Assembly: GCA_936440205.1 (NCBI GenBank)
Contig: OW387147.1
Coordinates: forward strand, 16,827,629-16,891,628
DNA from: Lepidonotus clava
Lineage: Eukaryota > Annelida > Polychaeta > Phyllodocida > Polynoidae
DNA length: 64,000 nucleotides
Reading direction: 5' to 3'
The translations under genes were made by a program, and so were the position numbers. Positions 27,401 through 34,710 of the stretch are shown here, piece after piece; the first letter of the stretch is position 1, and the number at the start of each line of letters is the position of its first letter. The notes below the pieces were generated by a model that was not told the origin of the DNA, ran no database searches, and was given only the letters and a program-made list of their open reading frames with translations.

Positions 27401-30400
27401 CCACTTATCAAAAAAAGTGATAAGTGAGCGTATGAAAATGATATAAATGTGCACCATGGTAAATTAACCGCTGTTGCATGATGGCTAGTTACTAACTGCA
27501 TGAGAGGTATAATAGTCTACAAACTAATAGACTATCTCACAAATACTAATATATTATGTCAAATACGCAATTTGACATTACATTACATTAAAAATCACGC
27601 TTTCGAGACAAGTATTTAAGTAACATAATCAGTTTAAACAACTGAATGGCGAATAGTACTAAATAGTACAAGTAACAGTGCTAATAGTATCAAATATACA
27701 ATATTGTCTATTAAGTGTGATTGTCGATGTAGGCGTGTGTTGTTTGAAATGAATAATTAAGTTATGATATCAATGCATGATTAAGCCGATTTTATGAAAA
27801 TCAGCTATTCCTTTGAATGCAATCAACAATTAGTTGGACAATGATGCAATACGCCTTCAAAAATGGATAACTTCCTTAAAGTGACAATCCATAAAACAAT
27901 AGAGAAGAAACTCCAAGATATACATCCCTAATTATGTTTGATTCTCATTACTTTCATGTGAATGTATGATGTTGTGTGATATGATTCCATTATAATACGT
28001 TCATTCTGGGTTTTCCTCAGTGTTTCCCTAACATGAACAACAAGGTGAAAAAAGTCCGCAAGAAAAAAGGCAAAAAGGTGTGAGATCTTTGATGTGTAAT
28101 GTTGTAGCCTTGGCCTGCATGTCCAGACCACGAACAATAGGACCATCCACACAGGACCCTGGAGGTTATCACTGCATTCACATACCCCAAATGTATGGCT
28201 TGAAATGAGTGCGCATGGGACGGTTGTTGTAAACTGCTATTTCTTTCAAACCCCAATATTCAAATAGCTATGAACCTCCAAGTGAATAATTCTATTGTTA
28301 ATTAATTGAATATTGTATGAGTATCTCCCAAAAAATGCCGTCCTTCTCCCAGCGTACCCCAGAGACGTCACTGCTTGGCGCAATTTCTTGTTCAGAGTAA
28401 AGGACATAGGATATAATCTTTCTGCTCGCAACAACCATCCCATCACATGAAGCCATTGGGGAGAAATGCTTCTATAACATCCTCACCTTCAAACAGAATC
28501 AAGAGGTTCACTGTGTTTAAGTAGAAGTCCTCACTTTCTCACGCATGGACGTATATATGTAGGACTAATAATAGTTAAATGAAAATAAAATACAAACATC
28601 ATGGTTCCTAAGCATGCCTTATATATGTAAAAAGTACACCAGGTATTGGAGAAGAAATATGCGGCTTATAATAGGACATTTCAGGTATAATCCCGATTTT
28701 TTGTTATATTTCACTGATGTCAGGTCAAACAGCATGGTTGTGTACTAATATGGGTTCCTCTGTTATCAGTGTAATAGTTGTTAACTGTTTACTTGTAGTC
28801 ATAATGTGCCATTCACTTACCAATTATGGGAGAAAATACCAATAGGAAACAAAATAGACAATCTAATTGGGTAAAAACTCTCGCATATTTACTCGGGGTA
28901 TGTTTTTTTTGTTTATAAATATTTTCGGAATCATCACCTTCAACTATGAAACCGCGAAATTCCACTCAGTGCAAGATGGAAACCATCTTCATGGATTTTC
29001 AATGAAGCCGATTTGACATTTTCTCCACGTCAAACGCTCAAGATCAGTCTAATAAAGAGATTAGGTTAGGGATGAATGTGGGAGCTTTAGTTTTTCTTGT
29101 TTCATTGATAGGCAAATATCAGAATTTATAACGTTTAAATGAGACTTAACGGATTATTCATCATCCAATATGAAGATATTTTCCATAACTGAAATAGAAC
29201 TATAGAATACTTCTTTTAGCCTGATTAATACTAATTCCAAACCCTTACTCACCTAGATGAATCCATTAACCCTCTCCTTAAAGAAAAAAATCCAATTTTA
29301 TAAGGTCACAATGGGACTGGTGAAAAACTTCAAAATTGAAAGGATTACCAAAATTAAATCTTAACTCTCTTCCTCCCACATACAAGTTTTATGCTACAGT
29401 CTGACGTTTCCTTCATTGGATCTGTGTTTACCACAACGAAGATAAAAAGAATACCAAAAGAATCTGCTTAAATGAATATGTTGTGAATACTGTGCAGGCC
29501 CGTACCCAGGGGGGGAGGTGGCGGTGGCGGGCCACCCCCCCACAGAAGGAATTTCTTAAACCACCTTTCCTTTAGTAAACTATAGTAAAAACACTTTAAA
29601 AAAATGGGAAAATATTGAAAAGTTCCACTTGTGGAACCTCACCACCCCCTTTTTTAGATTTAAATTACTGATATTATAAGCAAAAGTTCCACTTAAGGAA
29701 CCTCGCCACCCCCTTTTTGGATTTAAAATTACTGATATCATAAGCAAAAGTTCCATTTAAGGAACCTCGCCACCCCATTTTTAGATTTAAATTACTGATC
29801 TTATAAGTAAAAGTTCCACTTAAGAAACCTCGCCACCCCCCCACAGCAGACCCTGGGTACGGGCCTGCTGTGAATAAAGTTACATGTAGGGCCTACTAGA
29901 TAACTATTGTTGAGCACTATAACTCGAATTACCGACAAGGGAACCCATCACAGGGAACCCATCAGCCACATCCAACCCTACTACAACTCAGATTATCTCT
30001 GTATTTTCAGATTATCGAGTGGAAGCCTCAATGTTCTCCTGTGCGCATGCTTCGTTTCTGCGGCACATCCCCGGACAGTTCAGCCATCATTCCACTACTG
30101 ACGTCACTCTGTACGCAGATAGCCTGGAACTTTGAGATCACCGGTGAGGATATCCCCGACGAAATGTCGCCGCTGTGTGTGTACTTTAAGAAACAACTCG
30201 GCCACGCCACGAGCGAAAGGCCCATAGTGATCTTCCTGGACTCGCTGGATCAGTTATCAGCAACTGACGGGGCGCATGGACTGGCCTGGTTGCCCACTTC
30301 CATGCCGCCCAATGTTAAATTTGTTGTTTCAACCCTGCCCAATTACTATGGCATCCTGGAGACGGCGAGGAAAATGATCGGCACGGAGGAGAATTACATC

Positions 30401-33400
30401 CAGATCACTCCACTAGGAGAGGACCTCAGCCACAAGGTCATCAAAAGTTGGCTGGAGAATAAGAACCGTACCGTCAGTGATGGCCAGTGGAAAATAGTGA
30501 CGGAGGCATTGAGTAAGTGCAACCTGCCTCTGTATACGAAATTGGTGTTTGGGGAGGTGATCCGCTGGAGGGCCTATAGTAAGCCCCAGATGACCACATT
30601 GCGCTTCACCATCCACGACAGCATCAACAAACTGCTGGACCGCATTGAGAGCCAGCATGGCAAGATCCTCGTGTCCCATGCCCTGGCCTACCTGACGGCC
30701 TCCAAGAGCGGACTCTCCGAGGCCGAGCTCGAGGACCTGCTTTCTCTAGATGAGAAAGTGCTCAACGATGTGTACCAATACCATCTACCGCCCGTGCGGA
30801 GAATCCCACCGCTGCTGTGGACGCGTATACGCAACGACCTTCCCAGCTACTTCGCAGAACGCGAAGCCGACGGCGTGAACGTCATCTTCTGGTACCATCG
30901 CCAATTCATTGAGGCGTCGCGAGAACGCTACTTCAAAAACATTAACTTCCTGAATGAGATTCATTCCAATGTGGCGGACTACTTTCTCGGAATTTGGGGA
31001 GGGATCCCAAAGCCGTTTGAATACTCTGAACTACAAAGAATGCGTTTCGGGCTGGATGAAACCAAGGGGGAGTGCGACCGAAAGGTGCCCGAACAACCCC
31101 TCTTCTTCCCAGACCCAGTGACGGGAAAAGTTGCCAGATACAACCTGAGAAAACTGAACGAACTGCCCTACCACCTGGTGCGATCGAAAAGATTCGAAAC
31201 TCTCAACAAAGAGGTGCTTTTCAATTTCCGATGGTTGCACGCCAAACTCAGCAGCTTTCCCTTGACCGCAACTCTATCTGACTTTGAAGATGCCATGGAA
31301 CATCTGGATGACAAAAATATCAAAATCCTAACCGACACACTGAGTCTGTCGGCGTCGGTCTTGTCAAAGCATCCACACATGGTAGGGGCCCAGATCACTG
31401 GGCGCTTACTGCCCTACTATAACGTCTATCAGAAGATTGGACAACTCATTCAGCAATGTGACTCTGACGGCACTGAGGTGAACGCCTTGGTGCCCATCTA
31501 CCACTGCCTGCACACGCCTGGAGGACCCCTCCAGTACTCACTGGAGGGCCACGCCTTCGCGCCCTTCGGTGTCACCGTTACTTCCGATGCTAGGTACCTT
31601 GTGTCTGTCTCCAACATCTTCATCATCTGGGACCTGCAGAGCGGCGACGTCTTCAGGTAGGTATATTATATTCCACCAGATTATCCAACTGTTTTGAGGT
31701 GAAAGCTGTGACCAAGTTTTTCACTTGTAAAATGAAGATATAAGATGAAGAAAATATTTGATGAACCTACAAGAATATTTTTCTACATTATTTTCCCTTC
31801 AAAATGACATATGGTTTTTGCTTTGTAATTTGCCCTTGAGCTGCACACCAATGCAGATAGAGATAAAATTCAAAAAGCATATTAAACTAGACACCAAATC
31901 TAGCTGATAATATGTTCCTCAATAATTTTTGAGCATTTTTCAATTTTATGTAATATACCTACTTCAGGACCATTTCGCCCCGCACTAAGGGCATCATGCA
32001 GAATCTGGTCATCTCTGACGACGACCGCACGGCCATCAGTTACACCAACAATGACACGGTCATCATCTGCCACATCACCACCGGCGACTTCCAGACCTTC
32101 GACCCGCCTCTGGTCACCAACCAACAGGTAGGTGTATTATATTCCACCAGTTTATCCCTAAAAAGTGTCCCCTGTTTTTGAGGTAAAGCTGTGACTAAGT
32201 TTTTTAAATTGTAAAATGAAGATATAAGATCAAGAAAATATTTGATGAACATGCAAGAATATTTATCAACATTATTTTCCCTTCAAAATGACATATAGTT
32301 TTGGTTTGTAATTTGCCTCGAGCTGCACAGCGAGCCTCCTAAATTCACATGTCATTTTGACAAGGCAAAACCAGAGTACCATGTACAGTGGCGGATCCAG
32401 CATTTTGAAAAGGGGGGGGGGGGGGGCGCGCTTTTGGAAAAAAATTTCCTAAACCACTTTTTGGCAGAATTTTACCCCCTCGAAATCCGCCACTGATGTA
32501 TAACTGGCTGTAATTTTTTAACCAATGTAGATAGAGATAAAATTTAAAAAGCATATTAAACTAGACACCAAATCTGGCTGATAATACGTTCCCCGATATT
32601 TTTTTGAGCATTTTTCAATTTTTATGTAATATACCTACAACAGGAGGCGATCATCGGCTGTTCGGTGAGTAACACCCACTTCACCTGCTGGTCGGCCAAG
32701 GAGTGGTTCCTCTACACCAACACGGGGGAGATCGCCGAGAAGGCGCTCATCCCCAAGAACGAGGGCACCATCGTCCAGATCGAGATCGGAGCCGTTGGCG
32801 ACGTCTACTTGGTGAAGAAGGTGGAGAATCCAATAGCTGGCGTGGAAACTATCGATGACATGTCTCTCGAAGTGCACTGCACCCAGCCCAAGATGGAGGA
32901 CTTTTTCTTCCACAGCGCTATCGCACTGTCCAAGGACAAACAGTACATGTACACCTGCCTCACGCTGCCCTCCTATGTCGTTGAATGCTACGTCAGGGAC
33001 GGCACAAAGTGGAAACTGCACCAGACACTGGCCGAAAACACGGACAAACTCTTCTCTCTGATGCTGTCCAAAGACGAATGCTTCCTCGTCGGGGCGTTCA
33101 AAGAGGGCTACAAACTGTGGCTGTTGACACAAAATAAACTGCTGCTGCTGTCCCTGCCAGAGGGAATCCGCAATATTCCGGTGAAAAACCAGATCACAAG
33201 CCCTGTGATATTTACCAAGGAGAGTACATACGTTGTGGCTTGCGTTCGGAAAATCATGTACGTGTGGGACACAACAAACGGTGAACTTGTGAAAACTCTT
33301 GACGCTCACTTTGGCCGCATCATTCAGATTGTGAGCGTCCCCGCCACCAATAAAGTCATCTCGTCGTCCATCGATAAAAGCATCAAAGTCTGGAACTTTG

Positions 33401-34710
33401 AGAACATTCTCGAAGACGTGCACTCAATTGATCGACACGAGAAACCCATAGATAACATATCACTCGCCGGCAGTGCTTTCATCGGCGCCACCGCCACAAG
33501 AAACTGCGTCGGCATCTGGAACCTAGAAACAGGCCGACTGCTCAAATCGCTGGCCAATAGTCCCAATGCTATTGTATCGCACGCACTTATAACCTCTGAT
33601 GGACAAAACATGGTGAGCGCCGAATCCGGCCATGTACTCATCTGGGACATAGAACGGGAGGCCATCATCAAGTCGGACAACCAGAGAGACGTGCTCCAAA
33701 TGATGCTCACCGAGGAGGACACCAAAGTCATCATTCTCTCCAGGGTGTCCGCCGGGAGGAACAAGTGCGTCTGCCGCTCCATCCCGGGAGGAGAGGAGAT
33801 CTACCAATTCGAGTACACCGTCCGCAAATTCAAGAACGCCGTTGTCACCGCGAATGGTTTGTTCCTGATCGTCCCTGCGTCCGATGAGAAAAGCCCCGAT
33901 ATTCTACGACAATACCACGCTAAGACGGGCACGCACATGTTCGACATGACCCCCAAGTATCCTGATTACAAAGAGTACACCCAGCTGGTGGCCATGCCCT
34001 CCGAGCCCAACCACGTGGCCCTGATGGACCCCGACAAGGGCAATGTATGGGACATTAAGAAGAAGTCCTTCGTGAGGGCGGTGCGCAAATGGAACGGGGT
34101 GTGCTCGCACAACGGCAAGTACGGCCTCTTCGCCCCCAACAGGGGCGGCCTGGAACTGTTAGATTTAAAAACGGGTAAAACCGTGCACACACTCATCCCC
34201 CGGGTGGCCGAGGGGGTGTTCAACGTGTCCACCATGTTCATGAAGAACGACCAGCACGTGGTGTACTACCACTCGGGCCGCAGGTCCATCCGGGTGTTCC
34301 GCGTCTCCAATGGGGAGCAGATCGCAGACTACAAAATGCACGCCGAGCTGCGTTCCATGGCGAGCACGGAGGGCGGCGCCTGCCTCGTGCTTGGCGCCGT
34401 CGACGGCAGCGTGCTCGTCCACGCTGTCTGCGATCCGAAAAACGAGAACAACACCGACTTCCTGCGCTCCATGCCCTCCCGCCAGATCGCGTCCACCACG
34501 CCGAAGGCCAGCCCCAAGCATTCGCCGACACACCAGACGCAGACGACATCTGGCGACGGGCTTCACTCTCCGCCCGATTCGCCCTCCAAGGCGCTGCTCG
34601 CCAACCAAGGAGGCAACAATAAATTCGCAAGTGTAGCTCAGGTGGCGCGTGTGGCTGCAAAAGGCAAGCTGAACAGGGTGAAAGGCTCGTCGGCTTGCGT
34701 CCTGCAGTAG
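389..34710 (+). CDS. NWD1: NWD1-like NACHT and WD40 repeat STAND NTPase (whole gene, spliced)
   Basis: Spliced CDS: 389-456, 5840-5878, 15190-15340, 15936-16065, 20567-20652, 21366-21482, 22381-22584, 23399-23543, 24359-24549, 25229-25471, 26295-26417, 30011-31656, 31968-32127, 32644-34710, giving about 1789 codons plus stop. Optional in-frame exons lie at 27266-27277 and 28021-28077. Every junction has GT-AG ends and matching phase. Domain order: a basic or Ala-rich leader (1-86), a DUF4062-like domain (about 118-265, beginning RIFTSSTFTDT with VVDMRWGVRDEATDDH), a helical linker, NACHT with Walker A GESGCGKTS (483-491) and Walker B-like VIFLDSLDQ (about 572-580), a winged-helix/helical region, then WD40 repeats (about 1014-1720). 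Length and motifs such as GLSEAELEDLLSLDEKVL match the NWD1 family (NWD1 about 1560, NWD2 about 1740 residues, from memory). Family members are cytoplasmic STAND ATPases thought to oligomerise. The ligand here is unknown. NWD1 versus a lineage-specific paralogue is not resolved. Confidence 0.93.
887..1060. mobile_element. Short TIR element (MITE) with 5-bp target duplication
   Basis: The element begins CAGGGGCGGATACAGG and ends GATCCGCCCCTG, so its termini are inverted repeats of about 11 bp. It is flanked by GAGGT (882-886) and AAGGT (1061-1065), a 5-bp duplication with one mismatch. The interior is a poly-G/poly-C-rich 174 bp with no coding capacity. Related copies lie at 24613-24758, 32386-32495 and 51532-51679. 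Termini starting CAG-GG and 5-bp duplications fit non-autonomous hAT5-type elements, but no transposase is present here. Confidence 0.75.
2763..3170. repeat. Purine-rich minisatellite, possible triplex/G-quadruplex tract
   Basis: About 400 bp of almost pure purine on the plus strand is built from irregular 20-30 bp units resembling GGCCGGGAGGGGAAAGAAAG. Repeated runs of three or more G make G-quadruplex or H-DNA formation plausible. Overlapping open frames on both strands result from the low base complexity and are not called as genes. Confidence 0.8.
4683..4735 (+). CDS. NWD1: NWD1-like gene, candidate alternative first exon 1b
   Basis: ATG in good context (gccATGG) opens MESRTYLELRTMLPDAN and two more bases (CA), then a consensus donor gtaagt. 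The phase equals that of exon 1a, so it joins the 39-nt exon at 5840 or the exon at 15190 in frame. The stretch before the ATG contains an in-frame stop if read as an internal exon, so it makes sense only as a first exon. An initiator-like TCAGTT lies about 25 bp upstream of the ATG. Confidence 0.5.
5840..5878 (+). CDS. NWD1: NWD1-like gene, 39-nt symmetric exon
   Basis: It encodes EEVEKEYRTLHE with split codons at both ends. It has an AAG acceptor after a pyrimidine stretch and a consensus donor gtaagt. Its length is a multiple of three and both ends are phase 2, so it can be included or skipped without changing frame. Read after exon 1a or 1b it continues smoothly into LLQGRTKKEEDAE of the 15190 exon. 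Confidence 0.6.
8218..8297. repeat. Two-copy tandem duplication, 40-bp unit
   Basis: Units 8218-8257 and 8258-8297 are nearly identical (TTCGCTTCTC-AATGG then TCTTTTACATTACCC). It is a simple local duplication in intronic DNA. Confidence 0.85.
8429..8504 (-). repeat. tRNA-derived SINE head fragment
   Basis: On the minus strand there is an A-box-like TGGTGTAGTGG and a B-box-like GGATTCGAATCC at tRNA-like spacing. The acceptor and T stems do not pair properly, so this is a SINE remnant and not a functional tRNA. The downstream SINE body could not be delimited. Confidence 0.6.
11902..11918 (+). CDS. NWD1: NWD1-like gene, candidate alternative first exon 1c
   Basis: ATG in strong context (accATGG) gives MADKK plus two bases (GG), followed by donor gtaggc. 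The phase again matches the 15190 exon, giving MADKKGLQGRTKK. The preceding 300 bp are less AT-rich than typical introns here, which fits a promoter-proximal leader. A 17-nt coding piece is weak evidence on its own. The case rests on phase and context. Confidence 0.4.
11919..15189 (+). other. Intron of the NWD1-like gene; nothing recognised
   Basis: AT-rich intronic sequence with short open frames only. No conserved protein motif, repeat termini or RNA gene was seen. Confidence 0.5.
15190..15340 (+). CDS. NWD1: NWD1-like gene, Ala/Gly/Pro-rich exon
   Basis: It encodes LQGRTKKEEDAEATPAAPSQ followed by about 30 residues of Ala, Gly and Pro ending DAEK. The exon is strikingly GC-rich in an AT-rich region because of runs of GCC/GGG codons. 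The segment is predicted to be disordered and to link the variable N-terminus to the DUF4062-like domain. It begins phase 2 and ends phase 0 with donor gtacgt. Confidence 0.85.
15936..22584 (+). CDS. NWD1: NWD1-like gene, exons of the DUF4062-like N-terminal domain
   Basis: Four exons: 15936-16065, 20567-20652, 21366-21482 and 22381-22584. They encode RIVRIFTSSTFT, DTGMERNALMEGVYPRLK, VVDMRWGVRDEATDDH, NCQRLSVGPNFV and FLCQKYGYRPIPT. These are the strand-helix motifs shared by the N-terminal domain of NWD1, NWD2 and TEP1-like proteins (DUF4062, a nucleoside/TIR-like fold of unproven function). The last exon ends in ILQPISTILTNFNNK. Phases run 0/1, 1/0, 0/0, 0/0. A degraded SINE-like repeat and a 60-bp tandem repeat lie in the second intron. 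Confidence 0.93.
16411..16488. mobile_element. Possible short TIR element, weak copy
   Basis: The left end CAGTGGCAAATCCAG and right end GGATCATCCCCTG resemble the termini of the 5-bp-duplication MITE set, separated by a poly-C run. No flanking duplication is visible, so it is old or misassigned. Confidence 0.35.
16651..16879. repeat. Interspersed retroposon-like repeat, copy 1
   Basis: About 230 bp, from GGGGTAGTTTAACATCCAG to CCTTTGATGACCCTGTC, is clearly similar to 25854-26088. Because copy 2 has a long flanking duplication, this is best read as a SINE-like retroposon. Copy 1 shows only a vague flanking repeat. Confidence 0.75.
19785..20115. repeat. Degenerate tandem repeat, about 60-bp unit
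   Basis: About five or six diverged units carry the recurring words AACACTATTCATTA, CCATAAGCATTGTGAT and CCAACCCC. It lies in an intron between the first two exons of the DUF4062-like domain and is non-coding. Confidence 0.7.
20262..20440 (+). repeat. SINE-like fragment
   Basis: A B-box-like GGGTTTGAGTCCC follows a GC-richer head. The A box is unclear and the 3' tail cannot be delimited. Low-confidence tRNA-derived SINE. Confidence 0.35.
22620..22925 (-). repeat. SINE-like interspersed repeat
   Basis: The block contains GAGTGAGTGAGAGAG and, on the minus strand, an A-box-like TGACCAAGTGG and a B-box-like GGGTTCAATTCCC. The spacing between boxes is shorter than in a tRNA, so it has lost sequence. 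Similar blocks are common in marine invertebrate genomes, and I recall mollusc examples in particular. Confidence 0.5.
23399..25471 (+). CDS. NWD1: NWD1-like gene, exons of the helical linker before NACHT
   Basis: Exons 23399-23543, 24359-24549 and 25229-25471 encode a charged, mostly helical stretch (RHQKLMEADQAKWWEYMERL, VTEREVRRGLINAKDTEKH, GRWSIPWTGKEGLDPESHAK). NWD1 has the equivalent sequence between its N-terminal domain and the NACHT (for example VIEWEIERSL and LPWSRDLVNPKNKTHACYL, from memory). Phases run 0/1, 1/0 and 0/0. Confidence 0.9.
24613..24758. mobile_element. MITE with 5-bp target duplication GATAT
   Basis: Ends CAGTGGCGGATCCAGG and AAATCCGCTACTG are inverted repeats. Perfect GATAT repeats flank the element (24608-24612 and 24759-24763). 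It is 146 bp long with a poly-G tract and is intronic. Confidence 0.85.
25854..26088. mobile_element. Retroposon-like repeat, copy 2, with 16-bp flanking duplication
   Basis: It is similar over its length to 16651-16879. It is flanked by CACAGATTGTGGAGAT (25838-25853) and CACAGATTGTGGTGAT (26089-26104), a 16-bp direct repeat with one difference. That length is typical of LINE-mediated target duplication, so a SINE is likely. Confidence 0.75.
26295..26417 (+). CDS. NWD1: NWD1-like gene, Walker A (P-loop) exon
   Basis: A 41-codon exon, phase 0 at both ends, encoding GRDDCMRRIHQYIVGPNNS, then LILWGESGCGKTSVLAKAY. The GESGCGKTS loop is an intact P-loop with the catalytic Lys (about residue 489) and Thr. 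It is the nucleotide-binding start of the NACHT domain. Confidence 0.97.
26713..27042. mobile_element. TIR DNA element, about 330 bp, hAT-like
   Basis: Termini carry the inverted motif GTGCCGACCAAAGAAATTTC followed by ACGCATCT, about 30 bp with only end mismatches. Internal copies of GATGCGTGAAAT also occur. The CAGGGG start suggests hAT. No clear target duplication is visible. It is non-coding and intronic. Confidence 0.75.
27266..27277 (+). CDS. NWD1: NWD1-like gene, candidate 12-nt microexon
   Basis: CTTGATACAACA lies between a strong acceptor (tctttcttccacag) and a perfect donor (gtaagt). It would add LDTT in phase 0 after the Walker A helix. Both flanking exons are phase 0, so it is freely skippable. 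Splice-site quality is the only evidence. RNA reads are needed to confirm use. Confidence 0.5.
28021..28077 (+). CDS. NWD1: NWD1-like gene, candidate optional Lys-rich exon
   Basis: It encodes CFPNMNNKVKKVRKKKGKK (19 codons, phase 0 at both ends) between acceptor ttttcctcag and donor gtgtga. It would insert a strongly basic loop in the NACHT between the P-loop helix and the next strand. Related NWD proteins lack it as far as I recall. The basic cluster resembles a nuclear localisation signal. Confidence 0.55.
28078..30010 (+). other. Intron of the NWD1-like gene
   Basis: Apart from the repeat-bearing MITE at 29495-29867, no exon, RNA gene or further element was recognised in this AT-rich stretch. 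Confidence 0.5.
29495..29867. mobile_element. MITE with internal tandem repeats and 5-bp duplication CTGTG
   Basis: The 16-bp termini CAGGCCCGTACCCAGG and CCTGGGTACGGGCCTG are perfect inverted repeats. They are flanked by perfect CTGTG direct repeats (29490-29494 and 29868-29872). The interior holds about four units of roughly 66 bp with the words AAAGTTCCACTTAAGGAACC and TAAATTACTGAT. There is no coding capacity. Duplication length and CAG ends fit the hAT5-type set. Confidence 0.9.
30011..31656 (+). CDS. NWD1: NWD1-like gene, main NACHT/helical exon and first WD40 sequence
   Basis: A 1646-nt exon starting IIEWKPQCSPVRMLRFCGTS. It carries the sensor-like RFCGTSPDSS, Walker B region RPIVIFLDSLDQLS, VKFVVSTLPNYYGILE, the winged-helix stretch SGLSEAELEDLLSLDEKVLN, PPLLWTRIRNDLPSYF, a YFLGIWGG motif and LRKLNELPYHLV. 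All have close counterparts in NWD1. It ends in the first WD-type motif IIWDLQSGDVF. The exon ends in CTTCAG at an introner-like intron. Confidence 0.97.
31657..31967. mobile_element. Introner-like element A forming an intron (TSD TTCAG)
   Basis: The intron starts GTAGGTATATTATATTCC and ends TAATATACCTAC + TTCAG. The 12-bp termini are perfect inverted repeats (element body 31657-31962). TTCAG occurs immediately before (31652-31656) and after (31963-31967), a 5-bp target duplication. The GT of the left terminus is the splice donor. The AG of the right TTCAG copy is the acceptor. Removing it restores ...CTTCAG|GACC exactly. Confidence 0.85.
31968..32127 (+). CDS. NWD1: NWD1-like gene, short WD40 exon between twin introns
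   Basis: It encodes TISPRTKGIMQNLVISDDDR and VIICHITTGDFQTFDPPLV, part of one beta-propeller blade (53 codons plus one base). It is bounded on both sides by copies of the same TIR element, so it was probably continuous with the 30011-31656 and 32644-34710 exons before the insertions. Confidence 0.93.
32128..32643. mobile_element. Introner-like element B forming an intron (TSD AACAG), with nested MITE
   Basis: The intron starts GTAGGTGTATTATATTCC and ends TAATATACCTAC + AACAG. AACAG also precedes it (32123-32127). It is highly similar to element A along both flanks, for example AAATATTTGATGAAC and CATATTAAACTAGACACC. It is longer because it contains a separate MITE (32386-32495) and about 100 bp missing from element A. 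Donor and acceptor arise as in element A. Confidence 0.85.
32386..32495. mobile_element. MITE nested in introner B, 5-bp duplication ATGTA
   Basis: CAGTGGCGGATCCAGC ... AAATCCGCCACTG inverted ends, flanked by perfect ATGTA (32381-32385 and 32496-32500). It is 110 bp with a poly-G run. It inserted after introner B formed or within its parent copy, without spoiling splicing. Confidence 0.88.
32644..34710 (+). CDS. NWD1: NWD1-like gene, last exon: WD40 propeller and CAAX-like tail
   Basis: The 2067-nt terminal exon encodes most of the WD40 region. Blade-end motifs visible include VWDTTNGELVKTL, VWNFENILED, IWNLETGRLLKSL, LIWDIEREAIIK, LLDLKTGKTVHTL and FRVSNGEQIADY. After the propeller comes a Ser/Thr/Pro-rich linker (about 1720-1765) and a basic tail ending NRVKGSSACVLQ. 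The final CVLQ fits a CAAX prenylation signal, with Gln favouring farnesyltransferase. The stop is TAG at 34708-34710. Long open frames on the opposite strand here are codon-bias shadows. Confidence 0.97.
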   Translation, partial: EAIIGCSVSNTHFTCWSAKEWFLYTNTGEIAEKALIPKNEGTIVQIEIGAVGDVYLVKKVENPIAGVETIDDMSLEVHCTQPKMEDFFFHSAIALSKDKQYMYTCLTLPSYVVECYVRDGTKWKLHQTLAENTDKLFSLMLSKDECFLVGAFKEGYKLWLLTQNKLLLLSLPEGIRNIPVKNQITSPVIFTKESTYVVACVRKIMYVWDTTNGELVKTLDAHFGRIIQIVSVPATNKVISSSIDKSIKVWNFENILEDVHSIDRHEKPIDNISLAGSAFIGATATRNCVGIWNLETGRLLKSLANSPNAIVSHALITSDGQNMVSAESGHVLIWDIEREAIIKSDNQRDVLQMMLTEEDTKVIILSRVSAGRNKCVCRSIPGGEEIYQFEYTVRKFKNAVVTANGLFLIVPASDEKSPDILRQYHAKTGTHMFDMTPKYPDYKEYTQLVAMPSEPNHVALMDPDKGNVWDIKKKSFVRAVRKWNGVCSHNGKYGLFAPNRGGLELLDLKTGKTVHTLIPRVAEGVFNVSTMFMKNDQHVVYYHSGRRSIRVFRVSNGEQIADYKMHAELRSMASTEGGACLVLGAVDGSVLVHAVCDPKNENNTDFLRSMPSRQIASTTPKASPKHSPTHQTQTTSGDGLHSPPDSPSKALLANQGGNNKFASVAQVARVAAKGKLNRVKGSSACVLQ

